Source: Labrenzia sp. 011 (GTDB taxonomy: Bacteria > Pseudomonadota > Alphaproteobacteria > Rhizobiales > Stappiaceae). Taken from it: a stretch of 44,026 nt of DNA. Location of the stretch: the NCBI RefSeq assembly GCF_003075075.1, contig NZ_QCYM01000029.1, positions 1 to 44,026 on the forward strand, in the 5' to 3' direction. Under the pieces are notes generated by a model. It searched no databases and was not told where the DNA came from. It saw nothing but the letters and a program-made list of their open reading frames with translations. Within the stretch, counting starts at the first letter, position 1; every line of letters starts with the position of its first letter. Below, piece after piece: positions 7,431 through 15,733 of the stretch. Position numbers and translations under genes: made by a program.

Positions 7431-9125
7431 ATGAAGACTGGACGAAATGAGCTGTGCCCGTGCGGCAGCGGCAATAAATTCAAGAAATGTTGCTTGAACT
7501 CCACGAAACGGAATGTGGAACGCTCGCTCGTGTCTGAACCTAATCCCACCTCTTTGGCACAGGCGAAAGCCATACTGCGAAAGCATCAAGCTGCCGAGAG
7601 TGTGCGCCAACAGCAGCAAGGTCATGGCAATCCTATAGTTTCATGGATGGATGAGACGAATGGCTTCCGCTTCGTCGCAGTAAAACTCACGGTCCATTGG
7701 GGAAAGGATTGGATTATCTTCCCCAACTTTCTCGACTACTTTATGAAAAAGTCACTCGGGTACGAATGGGGTGCGCAGGAACGTAGCAAGGGTCGTCATC
7801 CGCTATTTCGCTGGCTGCAAAAGACAAAAGCTTACAGTAGCCATAAGCCCGGCGAGCCGAAGGTGAAGACCATAGTGATGATGGGCTTCATTGCGTGCTG
7901 GCTCCACTTGGCCTATGCGCTCTATCTAATCGCTCACCACGACGAGTTGCCGACGCCGCTGCTCAAACGTCTACGCGACCCCGTCAGCTTCATGCCCGCC
8001 TATCACGAGGCACTAGTAGGCGCAGCCTTGGCCGTCTCTGGAATGGAGATTTCCTGCGCCGAGACGGAGGCAGGATCAACCCCAACGCCGGAGTTCAGGG
8101 CGAAATCCAAGGCAACGGGAAAGGTCTACGAGGTCGAAGCCAAGCGCAAGAACGGCTGGAGAGCACCTACGGGCGATGTGACAAACGCTGAATTTCAGCG
8201 CGAGTTGCAAGGCTACGTGCGCAACCAGATTCACAAAGCGTCGAAAAAGAAGCTTACGAACCCGATCTATTGGATTGAGCTGAGTATCCCTACCATATTG
8301 GCACAACTTGACTGGCGCGCCGTGGCCGAATCAGTCGAAATTGCGATCCGGGATGCGGAAAACAGTATGACGGTAAACGGCCAGCCAATAGCGCCTGCCT
8401 ATGTCGTCATTTCCAACCACACGTTTCTCGCAAACGAGAACGTAACTGGCCATCCGTGCTTCGGCTTCCTGCAAACCATCAAGATTGACGACTTCCCCTC
8501 CGGGCAACCCTTGGAGATCGAAGCCGCCCTTGAGGGCTACGATAAACACCGCGACATTTTCTGGCTCATGGAGGCGTGGAAGACAGCCAGCACTGTGCCG
8601 ACCACCTTCGACGGTTCACCCGCCGAATGGCTCAACAGTGACGGTGGTCTTCAGCGTACGGTCAAGATCGGTGATGTAATCGAGGTGCCCGACATGGACG
8701 GCAAGACCATGAAGGCGACGGTGGAAGACATCAGTTCATCTGGCACGGACAAGGCTATGCTTGTGGTCAGAGCTGATGATCGCCGATGGATTGTGACAAT
8801 GCCGTTGACAGCGGCTGAGGCGCAGGCCGCGCGCCGCTACACGGATGCGGTGTTTGGCAAAGACAATACCTCACACATCCTCCGTAATGACGATCCTTTC
8901 GATCTCTACGACTGGATGCTGAAGGCACACGCTAATATGTCGCAAGAACAGGTCGACAGCTTCTTTGAGCGAAACCCTACTCTCGAGAGCTACAAAAGTC
9001 TTCCGCTGAAAGAAGCACGTGTTCGTGTCGCTCGCGAATACACAAAGTGCACATGGGCAAGCAGCCAAAAGGACAAGGCTACCAAGCCGGGACGGGCCAG
9101 CACCACAGATGAAACGATCTCGTAA
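7431..9125 (+). CDS. SEC-C zinc-binding protein with possible PD-(D/E)XK nuclease core
   Basis: The 564-residue protein begins with a textbook SEC-C motif ([15 protein letters not shown], residues 7-21), a zinc-binding module that often tags accessory and defence proteins. The middle contains PEF (E221) followed after about 14 residues by VYEVEAKRK (E236-A-K238), preceded by helices and followed by further helices. This resembles the (P)D-X(n)-(D/E)XK core of restriction-like nucleases. Residues 410-470 look like a small beta-rich domain ([24 protein letters not shown]). The codon and base composition is visibly more AT-rich than neighbouring chromosomal genes, and no strong Shine-Dalgarno precedes the ATG, as in recently acquired DNA. 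It lies between the prophage methyltransferase and tRNA-Gln. The nuclease function is inferred; the SEC-C call is firm. Confidence 0.65.
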   Translation: MKTGRNELCPCGSGNKFKKCCLNSTKRNVERSLVSEPNPTSLAQAKAILRKHQAAESVRQQQQGHGNPIVSWMDETNGFRFVAVKLTVHWGKDWIIFPNFLDYFMKKSLGYEWGAQERSKGRHPLFRWLQKTKAYSSHKPGEPKVKTIVMMGFIACWLHLAYALYLIAHHDELPTPLLKRLRDPVSFMPAYHEALVGAALAVSGMEISCAETEAGSTPTPEFRAKSKATGKVYEVEAKRKNGWRAPTGDVTNAEFQRELQGYVRNQIHKASKKKLTNPIYWIELSIPTILAQLDWRAVAESVEIAIRDAENSMTVNGQPIAPAYVVISNHTFLANENVTGHPCFGFLQTIKIDDFPSGQPLEIEAALEGYDKHRDIFWLMEAWKTASTVPTTFDGSPAEWLNSDGGLQRTVKIGDVIEVPDMDGKTMKATVEDISSSGTDKAMLVVRADDRRWIVTMPLTAAEAQAARRYTDAVFGKDNTSHILRNDDPFDLYDWMLKAHANMSQEQVDSFFERNPTLESYKSLPLKEARVRVAREYTKCTWASSQKDKATKPGRASTTDETIS

Positions 9126-9286
9126 GTGGGGCAATGAGAAATTTAATACAGCCTGCGGGCCAACTGAACGCCAGCTTTCCAAGCTTCATTGAAGTTGATC
9201 TCAATAGAAGACATGGGTCGCTAGACAATCGTCTACCCAACGAAGAGACACGGCCGATTAGCGGTTGTCGTTAGGTTCAAACTGGG

Positions 9287-9330
9287 TGCCAAGTGAAGTT
9301 GCGCGAAATGCCAAACGAAGTTGCGCGCTA
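9287..9330 (+). repeat. 22-bp direct repeat x2 near tRNA-Gln
   Basis: Two adjacent 22-base copies (9287-9308 and 9309-9330) share TGCCAA, then GAAGTTGCGCG, differing at a few positions. They lie 77 bp from the 3' end of the tRNA-Gln gene, between it and the prophage cargo. Direct repeats beside a tRNA attachment site are often integrase arm sites; this is inference. Confidence 0.5.
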
Positions 9331-9406
9331 CATGTTTTTCGGAGCGTTGCATATTGCACGTTACGCGCGGTTGAAACGGATAAATCGATTTTTCAAAAGG
9401 GAGAAC

Positions 9407-9481
9407 TGGCTGGGGTGGCAGGATTCGAACCTGCGCATGCCGGTACCAAAAACCGGTGCCTTACCGCTTGGCTACACCCCA
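9407..9481 (-). tRNA. tRNA-Gln (anticodon TTG)
   Basis: On the minus strand a full cloverleaf is visible: acceptor TGGGGTG (9475-9481) pairs perfectly with CACCCCA (9411-9417), the T arm contains GGTTCGAATCC, and the anticodon stem CCGGT/ACCGG encloses the loop TTTTGGT with anticodon TTG. The discriminator is G, and CCA is encoded (9407-9409). The 3' end faces the prophage, which fits use as an attachment site. Confidence 0.95.
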
Positions 9482-9919
9482 AGGCCGTGGGAACGCTGTA
9501 TAGCGATGTCGCTTGACCAGCGCAAGCCTTCCCGCAGCCCTTGCCCCTCCCCTCCGGCCCGGTTTTCCCCAGACGGATTTTCGCCGCTTTCGGATGCGGC
9601 AGCCCGATGCAGCCGGGCCTCGTCAGGACGGGATCGCAGGGCCGTCTGTGCGGGCGCCCGGCAGGCCCGTTCGCACTGCCCGGAAGGACGGGAAACGGCC
9701 TAGGGCTGCAGGCAGCCACGGCTCCCGGACAGCGTGTCGAGTGGAACCGGCGGCGGCTTCCGGCCCGCGGCGCGACCGGCCTTGCGGCCTGATACCCGGC
9801 ACCGGCCCGACTGTCTTCCCTGCGGGTTTTCCCGGTGTTCAAAAAAACGCCCGACACCGATGCAAAGCTCTTGCGGGAAGAGGTCAGCTTTGCTAAATGA
9901 GCCTCCACACAGCGCGGCG
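9482..9919. other. Gene-free stretch between two tRNAs
   Basis: I see no supportable gene here. The open frames on both strands run through the tRNA genes or lack ribosome sites and recognisable domains. The sequence is GC-rich with several short inverted repeats but no clear terminator. Confidence 0.5.
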
Positions 9920-9949
9920 TTGCCCGCTGTTCCCGGTGGGCCTGACAAT
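9920..9949 (+). promoter_or_regulatory. Possible promoter of tRNA-Pro
   Basis: TTGCCC (9920-9925) and GACAAT (9944-9949) are separated by 18 bases and end 19 bases before the tRNA. This is a reasonable sigma-70-type arrangement, but based on pattern alone. Confidence 0.3.
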
Positions 9950-9968
9950 AGCTGGCCCAATATCATGT

Positions 9969-10045
9969 CGGAGTGTAGCGCAGCCTGGTAGCGCACCTCG
10001 TTCGGGACGAGGGGGTCGGAGGTTCGAATCCTCTCACTCCGACCA
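9969..10045 (+). tRNA. tRNA-Pro (anticodon CGG)
   Basis: Acceptor CGGAGTG (9969-9975) pairs with CACTCCG (10035-10041); the D arm has AGCGCAGCCTGGTAGCGC, the anticodon stem CCTCG/CGAGG encloses loop TTCGGGA with anticodon CGG, and the T arm is GGTTCGAATCC. Discriminator A and an encoded CCA end the gene. Confidence 0.96.
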
Positions 10046-10331
10046 TTTTCTTCAGATCGCATCACTCAGGGCTTCGGCCACCACGCCCATGAGCATGGTG
10101 ATGACGGCCTTGCGGCACTCCTCCTGACATCGACAATCCGCTCCCGCGCCCCGTCATACGGCATCCCGGGTAAGATGCGTCATCGCTCCGTACCGGTCGC
10201 TGGAACCGGACCTCATGAAGAGATCCGGATCGTCTCCCCGCTTTACAAGCGGCTGGCGAAAGGCGCGGGCCTGCGACATCCCCCTGTCGCCCCCCCCACG
10301 CCTTTCCGGTTCATCCGGTTAGACCGGCCGA

Positions 10332-10710
10332 TCAGATCTCGATCACGACCTTGCCGATGGCCTTGCCGCCCGTCAGCCGGTCGCAGGCTGCATCAACGTC
10401 GGAACATCCGAAGGCAACATCATCGAGCACCGGCTTAAAGGCGCCACTGTCGGCGATCCTGGCGAGTTCCGCCAGATTGGCGCCATGGGCTTCGCGATGG
10501 TGGTCATACAGCATCGGGATCAACATGAAGACGACGTTCAACGGCAGGCCCTTGAAGTGAACCGGGGTGAGGTCGAGCTCAAGCAGGGACACGGTGGTCG
10601 AGATCTGCGCGTTCAGGGCAGCCGCCTCGGAGGTGTTGGTCAGATTTGCGCGGCCAACGGTGTCGAACCGGCTTTCCGCCTCCCAGCCATCGAATTTTCG
10701 GTTTGCATAT
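10332..10710 (-). pseudogene. C-terminal remnant of a zinc-type alcohol dehydrogenase/quinone reductase
   Basis: The frame encodes about 120 residues equivalent to the end of medium-chain dehydrogenases of the zinc-binding/quinone oxidoreductase class: RFDTVGRANL (NADP-domain strand), TTVSLLELDLTPVHFKG, LNVVFMLIPMLYDHHREAHG and the terminal LTGGKAIGKVVIEI. Full-length members have about 330 residues, so the first two thirds, with the catalytic and most of the Rossmann domain, are missing. The frame is open up to about 10745 but has no proper start there, and the region overlaps the promoter of the next operon. It probably lost its 5' end when the flanking sugar-transport operon was inserted or by deletion. 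Confidence 0.75.
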
Positions 10711-10717
10711 GATCGGC

Positions 10718-10733
10718 GTTTCGTATATGAAAC
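10718..10733 (+). promoter_or_regulatory. Candidate operator of the sugar operon (IclR type)
   Basis: GTTTCGTATATGAAAC is a near-perfect 16-base palindrome with two mismatched positions. It lies 37 bp before the ATPase start. IclR-family sites are often GTTTC/GAAAC-flanked, and an IclR gene ends this operon. Binding is inferred. Confidence 0.5.
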
Positions 10734-10770
10734 AAGAAGGATTTACGACGCGTATCTTTTGGGAGGAACG

Positions 10771-12324
10771 ATGCCGTCAATGAACAAGATTATTGCGCCC
10801 GGCGAATCCATTTCGACCGAGAGCCGGATCGACTTGACCCTGGAAAATATCGGAATGTCCTATTCTGGCGTTTCGGTTCTTCGCGGTGTCGATCTGCGCT
10901 TCGCAGGCGGTGAAATTCACACCTTGATGGGTGAAAACGGCGCCGGAAAAAGCACCCTCGTCAAAATCATAAGCGGTGTTCAGGCCCCGACGTCGGGCCA
11001 GATCTCGATTGACGGCAGACCCGTTTCCTTCACATCGCCCAAGGAAGCCGAGCATTCCGGCATCGCCATCATGCACCAGGAGCTCAGCCTCGTGCCTGAG
11101 CTGACGGTCGCCGAAAACGTGATGCTCGGCCACGAGCCGAAATTCGGCGGCCTGGTGATCGACAGGAAGTCCCTGCGTGCCCAGGCCAGCGCCGCACTGG
11201 CGCGTTTCGGGTTCAAGCTGGATGTGGATACCCCCGTCAAGAAGCTGCGCGTCGGCGAGCAGCAGCTCGTGGAAATCGCACGCGCCTTGCTGATGGATGC
11301 GCGCCTACTGATCATGGACGAGCCGACGTCCGCCCTCTCGCAAACCGAGGCCGACATACTGATGGAAGTCGTCCGCGATCTTGCGCTGCAGGGGGTGGCG
11401 ATTGTCTATATCTCGCATCGCATGGATGAAGTGTTTGAAATCTCGGACCGCGTGACGGTCTTGAGGGACGGCAACCTCATCGGCACAAGGCTCGTGGCCG
11501 ACACCACCTCGGCTGATCTGATCCGAATGATGGTTGGCCGGTCGGTCGAGATCGACCCGATCACCCGAAAGGTCCCCGCCTCCTGCGAGCCGGTTCTGAA
11601 AGTCTCGAATCTGAACGCCCATGCCGGCGGACGCCAGGTTCTGCAGGACATTTCCTTCGACCTGAAGAAAGGCGAAGTCCTGGGCATTGGCGGCTTGCTT
11701 GGTTCGGGACGAACGGAACTTCTGGAAACGATATTCGGAGCACGCGGCAACAATCACGAAGGCCGGATCGAAATACACGGTCGGGCGCTGCGGCCCACGA
11801 CTCCGGCAGATGGCGTGCGGGCAGGCCTCGCCCTGATTACCGAAGACCGGAAAGGCAACGGGCTGCTGCTCAATCGTTCGATCGCGGACAATGTCATCCT
11901 GCCGCTGCTGCCACTGAAATCCCGTTTCGGACTGACGTCGTCCGAACAGCGCGAACGGGAGGCGATGACGGCAATCGAACGGTTGCGCATCGTGGCACGC
12001 GGTCCCGAACATATCGTCGGCCGGCTGAGCGGCGGAAACCAGCAGAAAGTCGTTCTCGGCAAATGGCTGGCGACCGAGCCGTCAATTCTGCTGCTGGACG
12101 AGCCCACCCGCGGAATCGACATCGGTGCCAAGGACGAGATTTACAACCTGATCGGCGAGTTGGCCGACAAGGGATTGTCCGTTCTTTTCGCCAGCTCCGA
12201 AATCTCCGAATTCCTTGCTGTTTGCGATCGGATGATCGTGCTGTGCGAAGGGCGCGTGACCGGAACCTTGAACAAGCAGGAAATGACCGTCGAATCCATA
12301 AAAGAACTGGCAATGCAGTTCTGA
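10771..12324 (+). CDS. Sugar ABC transporter ATP-binding protein (RbsA/YtfR type)
   Basis: Double-domain ATPase of a carbohydrate importer, on the cytoplasmic face of the membrane. In 517 residues there are two ABC domains: the first with Walker A GENGAGKST (54-62), an altered signature LRVGEQQLVEIARAL and Walker B LLIMDEPTSAL; the second with the degenerate Walker A of this family (GGLLGSGRTELL), signature LSGGNQQKVVLGKWLA and LLLDEPTRGID. This is the normal asymmetry of RbsA, MglA and XylG proteins. The ATG at 10771 was chosen because GGGAGGA precedes it; the open frame extends further upstream through the dehydrogenase remnant. First gene of a three-gene transport operon followed by an IclR regulator. 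Confidence 0.92.
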   Translation: MPSMNKIIAPGESISTESRIDLTLENIGMSYSGVSVLRGVDLRFAGGEIHTLMGENGAGKSTLVKIISGVQAPTSGQISIDGRPVSFTSPKEAEHSGIAIMHQELSLVPELTVAENVMLGHEPKFGGLVIDRKSLRAQASAALARFGFKLDVDTPVKKLRVGEQQLVEIARALLMDARLLIMDEPTSALSQTEADILMEVVRDLALQGVAIVYISHRMDEVFEISDRVTVLRDGNLIGTRLVADTTSADLIRMMVGRSVEIDPITRKVPASCEPVLKVSNLNAHAGGRQVLQDISFDLKKGEVLGIGGLLGSGRTELLETIFGARGNNHEGRIEIHGRALRPTTPADGVRAGLALITEDRKGNGLLLNRSIADNVILPLLPLKSRFGLTSSEQREREAMTAIERLRIVARGPEHIVGRLSGGNQQKVVLGKWLATEPSILLLDEPTRGIDIGAKDEIYNLIGELADKGLSVLFASSEISEFLAVCDRMIVLCEGRVTGTLNKQEMTVESIKELAMQF

Positions 12325-12352
12325 ACGCGCCAACAAGCAGAAGTAGGAAACC

Positions 12353-13639
12353 ATGAGCGCAGACGAGACTGTACCGGAAAAAGGCATTTCAAAACCTGTA
12401 TTCGAGAGAGCCTTTCTTTCTGTTCTCAATCGCACAAAGCTGTATTGGGGACTGGCGGCGCTTATTTTCATCGGGGCGCTGACCTCACCACTTTCTTCGA
12501 AGGGAAACAATATCTTCCTTTCGATCGGCAACCTGACTGACGTACTGAGGCAGGTGTCGGTGACGGGTATCGTCGCCGTCGGAATGACGCTGGTGATCTT
12601 CATTGCCGGTATAGATCTGTCGGTGGGGTCGATCATGGCCCTCGGCACCGTGATCTGCGCCATGCTCCTGACCCAGGAGGGCTGGACCGCAGCCAGCATG
12701 TTCGGCGTCCCGGCAACCGGCGCGGTTGTTGCGGTCTGTCTGTTTTCCCTGATCTATTTCGTTCAGACAAACATGCTCGGGACCGTCGGACGCCCTGAGA
12801 AACGGACTGCGAACCGCCTGCTTCCCGCACTGCTGATCGCCATCGGCCTGGCCGTGGCCATCATGGCCTGGCAGGCCGGACAGGTGGACACAAAGTTCGG
12901 CGTCCTGGCTGTACTGATTGCCGTTCCCTGTATCGGTGCCGTGATGGGCGCGATGAACGGAGCGATCATTGTCTACGGGCGCCTGCAGCCCTTTATCGTC
13001 ACCCTTGCGATGATGGTGGGAGCGCTGGGACTGGCCCGCGTGGTCGCGGGTCAGGATACCGCGGTCTATCCCGTCTACACGGGGAGCAATGCGACAGAAA
13101 ATTTCGAAGTCCTGCGCATGCTGCTCTGGGGCATCCTGCCCGCACCCGGCCTGTTTTTCCTCGGAGTGCTGCTGCTCTTCTTCCTGATCACCCGTTTCAC
13201 GACATTCGGCAGCTACCTGCTCGCCATCGGGGGCAATGAAGAGGCCTCGCGTCTGTCCGGGATTTCCGTGGGACGGATAAAGATCGTCACCTATTCGATT
13301 GCCGGCGCCCTTTCGGCACTCGCCGGCGTGCTCTATGTGGCCCAGTTCCGCCAGGGCAAGCCCGATGCCGGGCTGGGTCTTGAACTGGATGCCATCGCCG
13401 CCGTGGTGATCGGTGGAACCAGCCTGATGGGCGGCCGGGGCGCGATCATGGGGACATTTGTGGGCGTGCTGATTTTCGGCTTTCTCAGCAACATTCTCCA
13501 GCTCAACAACATCGACAGCAACACGCAGCTCATTCTCAAGGGGGTGATCATCGTGGTTGCCGTCCTTTTGCAGGAAGGCCGATTCGAGGAGATCTTCTCC
13601 TACATCAAGGTTTCGCTCGCCGGGCGAAAAGGGCTCTAA
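12353..13639 (+). CDS. Sugar ABC transporter permease (RbsC/XylH family)
   Basis: Inner-membrane channel subunit. The 428 residues form many hydrophobic helices, including a VTGIVAVGMTLVIFIAGIDL segment (the family's AGIDLSVG motif) near 85, and the late GGTSLMGGRGAIMGTFVGV motif that contacts the ATPase. It is longer than RbsC (about 320), because of an extra central region (about 130-200) with two added helices, as in XylH-like permeases. AGGAAA precedes the ATG, 28 bp after the ATPase gene. The stop lies inside a strong stem-loop that separates it from the binding-protein gene. Confidence 0.9.
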   Translation: MSADETVPEKGISKPVFERAFLSVLNRTKLYWGLAALIFIGALTSPLSSKGNNIFLSIGNLTDVLRQVSVTGIVAVGMTLVIFIAGIDLSVGSIMALGTVICAMLLTQEGWTAASMFGVPATGAVVAVCLFSLIYFVQTNMLGTVGRPEKRTANRLLPALLIAIGLAVAIMAWQAGQVDTKFGVLAVLIAVPCIGAVMGAMNGAIIVYGRLQPFIVTLAMMVGALGLARVVAGQDTAVYPVYTGSNATENFEVLRMLLWGILPAPGLFFLGVLLLFFLITRFTTFGSYLLAIGGNEEASRLSGISVGRIKIVTYSIAGALSALAGVLYVAQFRQGKPDAGLGLELDAIAAVVIGGTSLMGGRGAIMGTFVGVLIFGFLSNILQLNNIDSNTQLILKGVIIVVAVLLQEGRFEEIFSYIKVSLAGRKGL

Positions 13640-13672
13640 CCCCTCAATCGTGGAGGATCACGGGGTTAGAGC
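13633..13672 (+). other. Strong intercistronic stem-loop after the permease gene
   Basis: GCTCTAACCCC (13633-13643) and GGGGTTAGAGC (13662-13672) form a perfect 11-bp stem with an 18-base loop that can itself pair (CCTC/GAGG). It covers the permease stop codon. There is no T tract, so it is more likely an mRNA-stabilising or processing element than a terminator. A smaller hairpin GCAGC/GCTGC follows at 13682-13697. Confidence 0.65.
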
Positions 13673-13718
13673 TATCAAAACGCAGCTTGCAGGCTGCATT
13701 CCGACTAGGGAGTAGACT

Positions 13719-14687
13719 ATGAAAAGAAGAAGTTTTTGCAAGAGGTCGGGGCTGATTGTAGCCGCCCTTGCGCTCACGACAACGCTCACATCGAACGCTG
13801 TTATCGCCGCTGAAAAATACGTCATCGGATTTTCGCAGGTCACCACTGTCGAACCATGGCGCGTTCAGTTCAACAAGGACCTGCGCGCGGAAGCCGAATT
13901 GCATGACAATGTCGAGCTGATTATCTCCGATGCCAACGACCGGACCGAAAAGCAGGTGGCCGATGTCGAGAACTTCATCCGCCAGGAAGTCGATGCAATT
14001 CTGATCTCGCCGAAGGAATCGGCCGGGCTGACCGGCGTTGTGGAACAGGCGGCGGATGCCGGCATCCCCACCTTTGTCCTCGATCGTAATGTGGATACGG
14101 ACAAATTCGTCCAATGGGTCGGCGGCGACAATGTTCTGATTGGCGAAGCTGCCGGCGCCTACGCGCTGAATCTTCTGGGCGGCAAAGGCAACGCCAAGGG
14201 CAACATCGTGGAGATCTATGGCGGTCTCGGCGTGCAGGCGACGTTCGACCGTTCCGACCCCTTCCACGCAGCCTTTGAAGGCGAAGAAGGCGTCACCTTC
14301 CTTCTCGACCGGCAATCGGGCGACTGGAAGCAGGACCAGGCTTACGACATCATGGCGACCGCGCTTCGCAACTACGAAGACATCGACATGGTCTACGCCC
14401 ACAATGACCCGATGGCCTATGGTGCCTATCTGGCCGCAAAGGACGCCGGACGCGAAAAGGACATCATCTTCCTCGGAGTTGACGGTCTCCCCGGAGAAGG
14501 CGTGACATGGGTCGCCAACGGTGAGCTCGCTGCAACCTTCCTTTACCCGACCCCCGGTGCCGAAGGTCTGCGTCAGGCGTTGAAACATCTGGCCGGCGAG
14601 AAGGTCGAGAAGAAGATTGTCATGGGGACCGAAGCCATCACCCCGGAGAATGCCGAGGAAATTCTCAAGCGGAATGGCTTGAAGTAA
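13719..14687 (+). CDS. Sugar ABC transporter substrate-binding protein (YtfQ-like)
   Basis: Periplasmic receptor of the importer. It has 322 residues, and the N-terminus is a signal peptide with a twin-arginine-like KRRSFCKR followed by a hydrophobic core and cleavage near NAVIAA. The mature part has the type I binding-protein fold (VIGFSQVTTVEPWR, IRQEVDAILISP, AGIPTFVLDRNVDTD). The FSQV-x-WR-xFN pattern is close to YtfQ, the galactofuranose receptor of E. coli, so a hexose or furanose is the likely ligand, but the exact sugar cannot be read. GGGAG precedes the ATG. A separate hairpin follows the gene. Confidence 0.88.
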   Translation: MKRRSFCKRSGLIVAALALTTTLTSNAVIAAEKYVIGFSQVTTVEPWRVQFNKDLRAEAELHDNVELIISDANDRTEKQVADVENFIRQEVDAILISPKESAGLTGVVEQAADAGIPTFVLDRNVDTDKFVQWVGGDNVLIGEAAGAYALNLLGGKGNAKGNIVEIYGGLGVQATFDRSDPFHAAFEGEEGVTFLLDRQSGDWKQDQAYDIMATALRNYEDIDMVYAHNDPMAYGAYLAAKDAGREKDIIFLGVDGLPGEGVTWVANGELAATFLYPTPGAEGLRQALKHLAGEKVEKKIVMGTEAITPENAEEILKRNGLK

Positions 14688-14725
14688 ACAGGGCTGGCTG
14701 TCTTATCCTCCACGGCCGTGCCAAC

Positions 14726-14751
14726 TTGCGGGAGCGTGCGCGCTCCCGCAA
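14726..14751 (+). terminator. Hairpin between binding protein and IclR genes
   Basis: TTGCGGGAGCG (14726-14736) and CGCTCCCGCAA (14741-14751) form a perfect 11-bp GC-rich stem with a TGCG loop, 39 bp after the stop. No T run follows, so it may attenuate rather than end transcription, leaving low read-through into the regulator gene. Confidence 0.55.
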
Positions 14752-14781
14752 TCATGAGGAAAACTGGCGGTAAGGTCTACT

Positions 14782-15588
14782 GTGTCCGAACAAAGAACAA
14801 AACTGCAAAAGTACTCCGCCCCGGCGCTCGAGAAGGGCCTGGATATTCTCGAGTTTCTGTCTCTCACCGATACGCGTCCGTCTCTCTCCCAGCTCGCCGC
14901 CGGCATCGGCCGGTCGAAGAACGAGATCTTCCGCATGATGATCGTGCTGGAAGAACGAGGATATATACGGCGCAACGGTGACGATCTCTTCAGTCTCACC
15001 GACCGGCTGAGCACACTGGGGGCCGACCGGTCCGTTGCCAGCAAACTGGCCGAACTGGCGACCCCCTATCTGGCGAATATTTCCGACGAAACCGGCCTGT
15101 CCAACCACCTCTCCATCCTCAAGGGAAGTTCGCTGCTTGTCGTCACCAGCTTCACGGCAACGCAAAGCTACGGATTGAGCGTTCAGGTGGGTTACAAGAT
15201 GCCGTTTCTGGATACTTCGGCGGGCACCTGTTTCATGTCCGACTTCGAGACCAGAGACGAGTTGAAATCCGCCCTGGATACATCCGGCGAAAAGGTGGAC
15301 CCGCTTTCCCTGCAGCGCCTGTTCGACACCGCGCAGGACTGCCGGAAGAAGGGCTATGCCATAGCCTCGAACCGGTCCACGGATTCGATCAGCGAACTTT
15401 CCGCCTCGGTGCGCCATGGGACGACACAGCAGACCGTGGCGTCAATCACGATCCCCTTCATCACCACCGATGAAATGACGAACCGGCTGTCAGCGATCGC
15501 CGCAAAACTTGTCTCTTCGGCGAATTCTCTGGGTGAAAAAATCGCCATCACGCTGCCGGCCGTCGGCCGCGACGGGCTGCACGCGTAG
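14782..15588 (+). CDS. IclR-family transcriptional regulator
   Basis: DNA-binding regulator of 268 residues. Residues 12-75 form the winged helix-turn-helix (ALEKGLDILEFL, then PSLSQLAAGIGRSKNEIFRMMIVLEERGYI), and residues 90-255 form the IclR effector domain (YLANISDETGLSNHLSILKGSSLLVV, DTSAGTCFMSDF, KGYAIASNRSTDSISELSASVRHG). The start is GTG at 14782 with GGTAAGG upstream. Position directly after the sugar transport genes points to control of that operon, probably through the palindrome at 10718-10733 with the imported sugar or a derivative as ligand. It converges with the RND permease gene. Confidence 0.9.
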   Translation: MSEQRTKLQKYSAPALEKGLDILEFLSLTDTRPSLSQLAAGIGRSKNEIFRMMIVLEERGYIRRNGDDLFSLTDRLSTLGADRSVASKLAELATPYLANISDETGLSNHLSILKGSSLLVVTSFTATQSYGLSVQVGYKMPFLDTSAGTCFMSDFETRDELKSALDTSGEKVDPLSLQRLFDTAQDCRKKGYAIASNRSTDSISELSASVRHGTTQQTVASITIPFITTDEMTNRLSAIAAKLVSSANSLGEKIAITLPAVGRDGLHA

Positions 15589-15733
15589 GATCTCCGCAGG
15601 GGCCCGGCAAGGCGATTGCCGTGAGACCGGCATATTCGCGAACGCGGGAACCATGATGCAGGCGGCAAGGTCCTGTTGTTTTCCTCTCCCATGCGTTCTC
15701 AGGAGAGTGTCCGCAAGGACGCAGGGAGACGCC

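Noticed and set aside
9840..9880. Possible terminator with a T run on the minus strand
   Set aside because: The T run is present but the flanking bases do not form a stem just before it, and no minus-strand gene ends there.
9265..10065. Open frames on both strands across the tRNA genes
   Set aside because: They translate tRNA sequence (for example WQDSNLRMPVPKTGALPLGYTP and [17 protein letters not shown]), common database artefacts.
15605..15621. Small hairpin CGGCAA/TTGCCG between the IclR and RND genes
   Set aside because: Only a 6-bp stem without a T tract; not strong enough to call a terminator.
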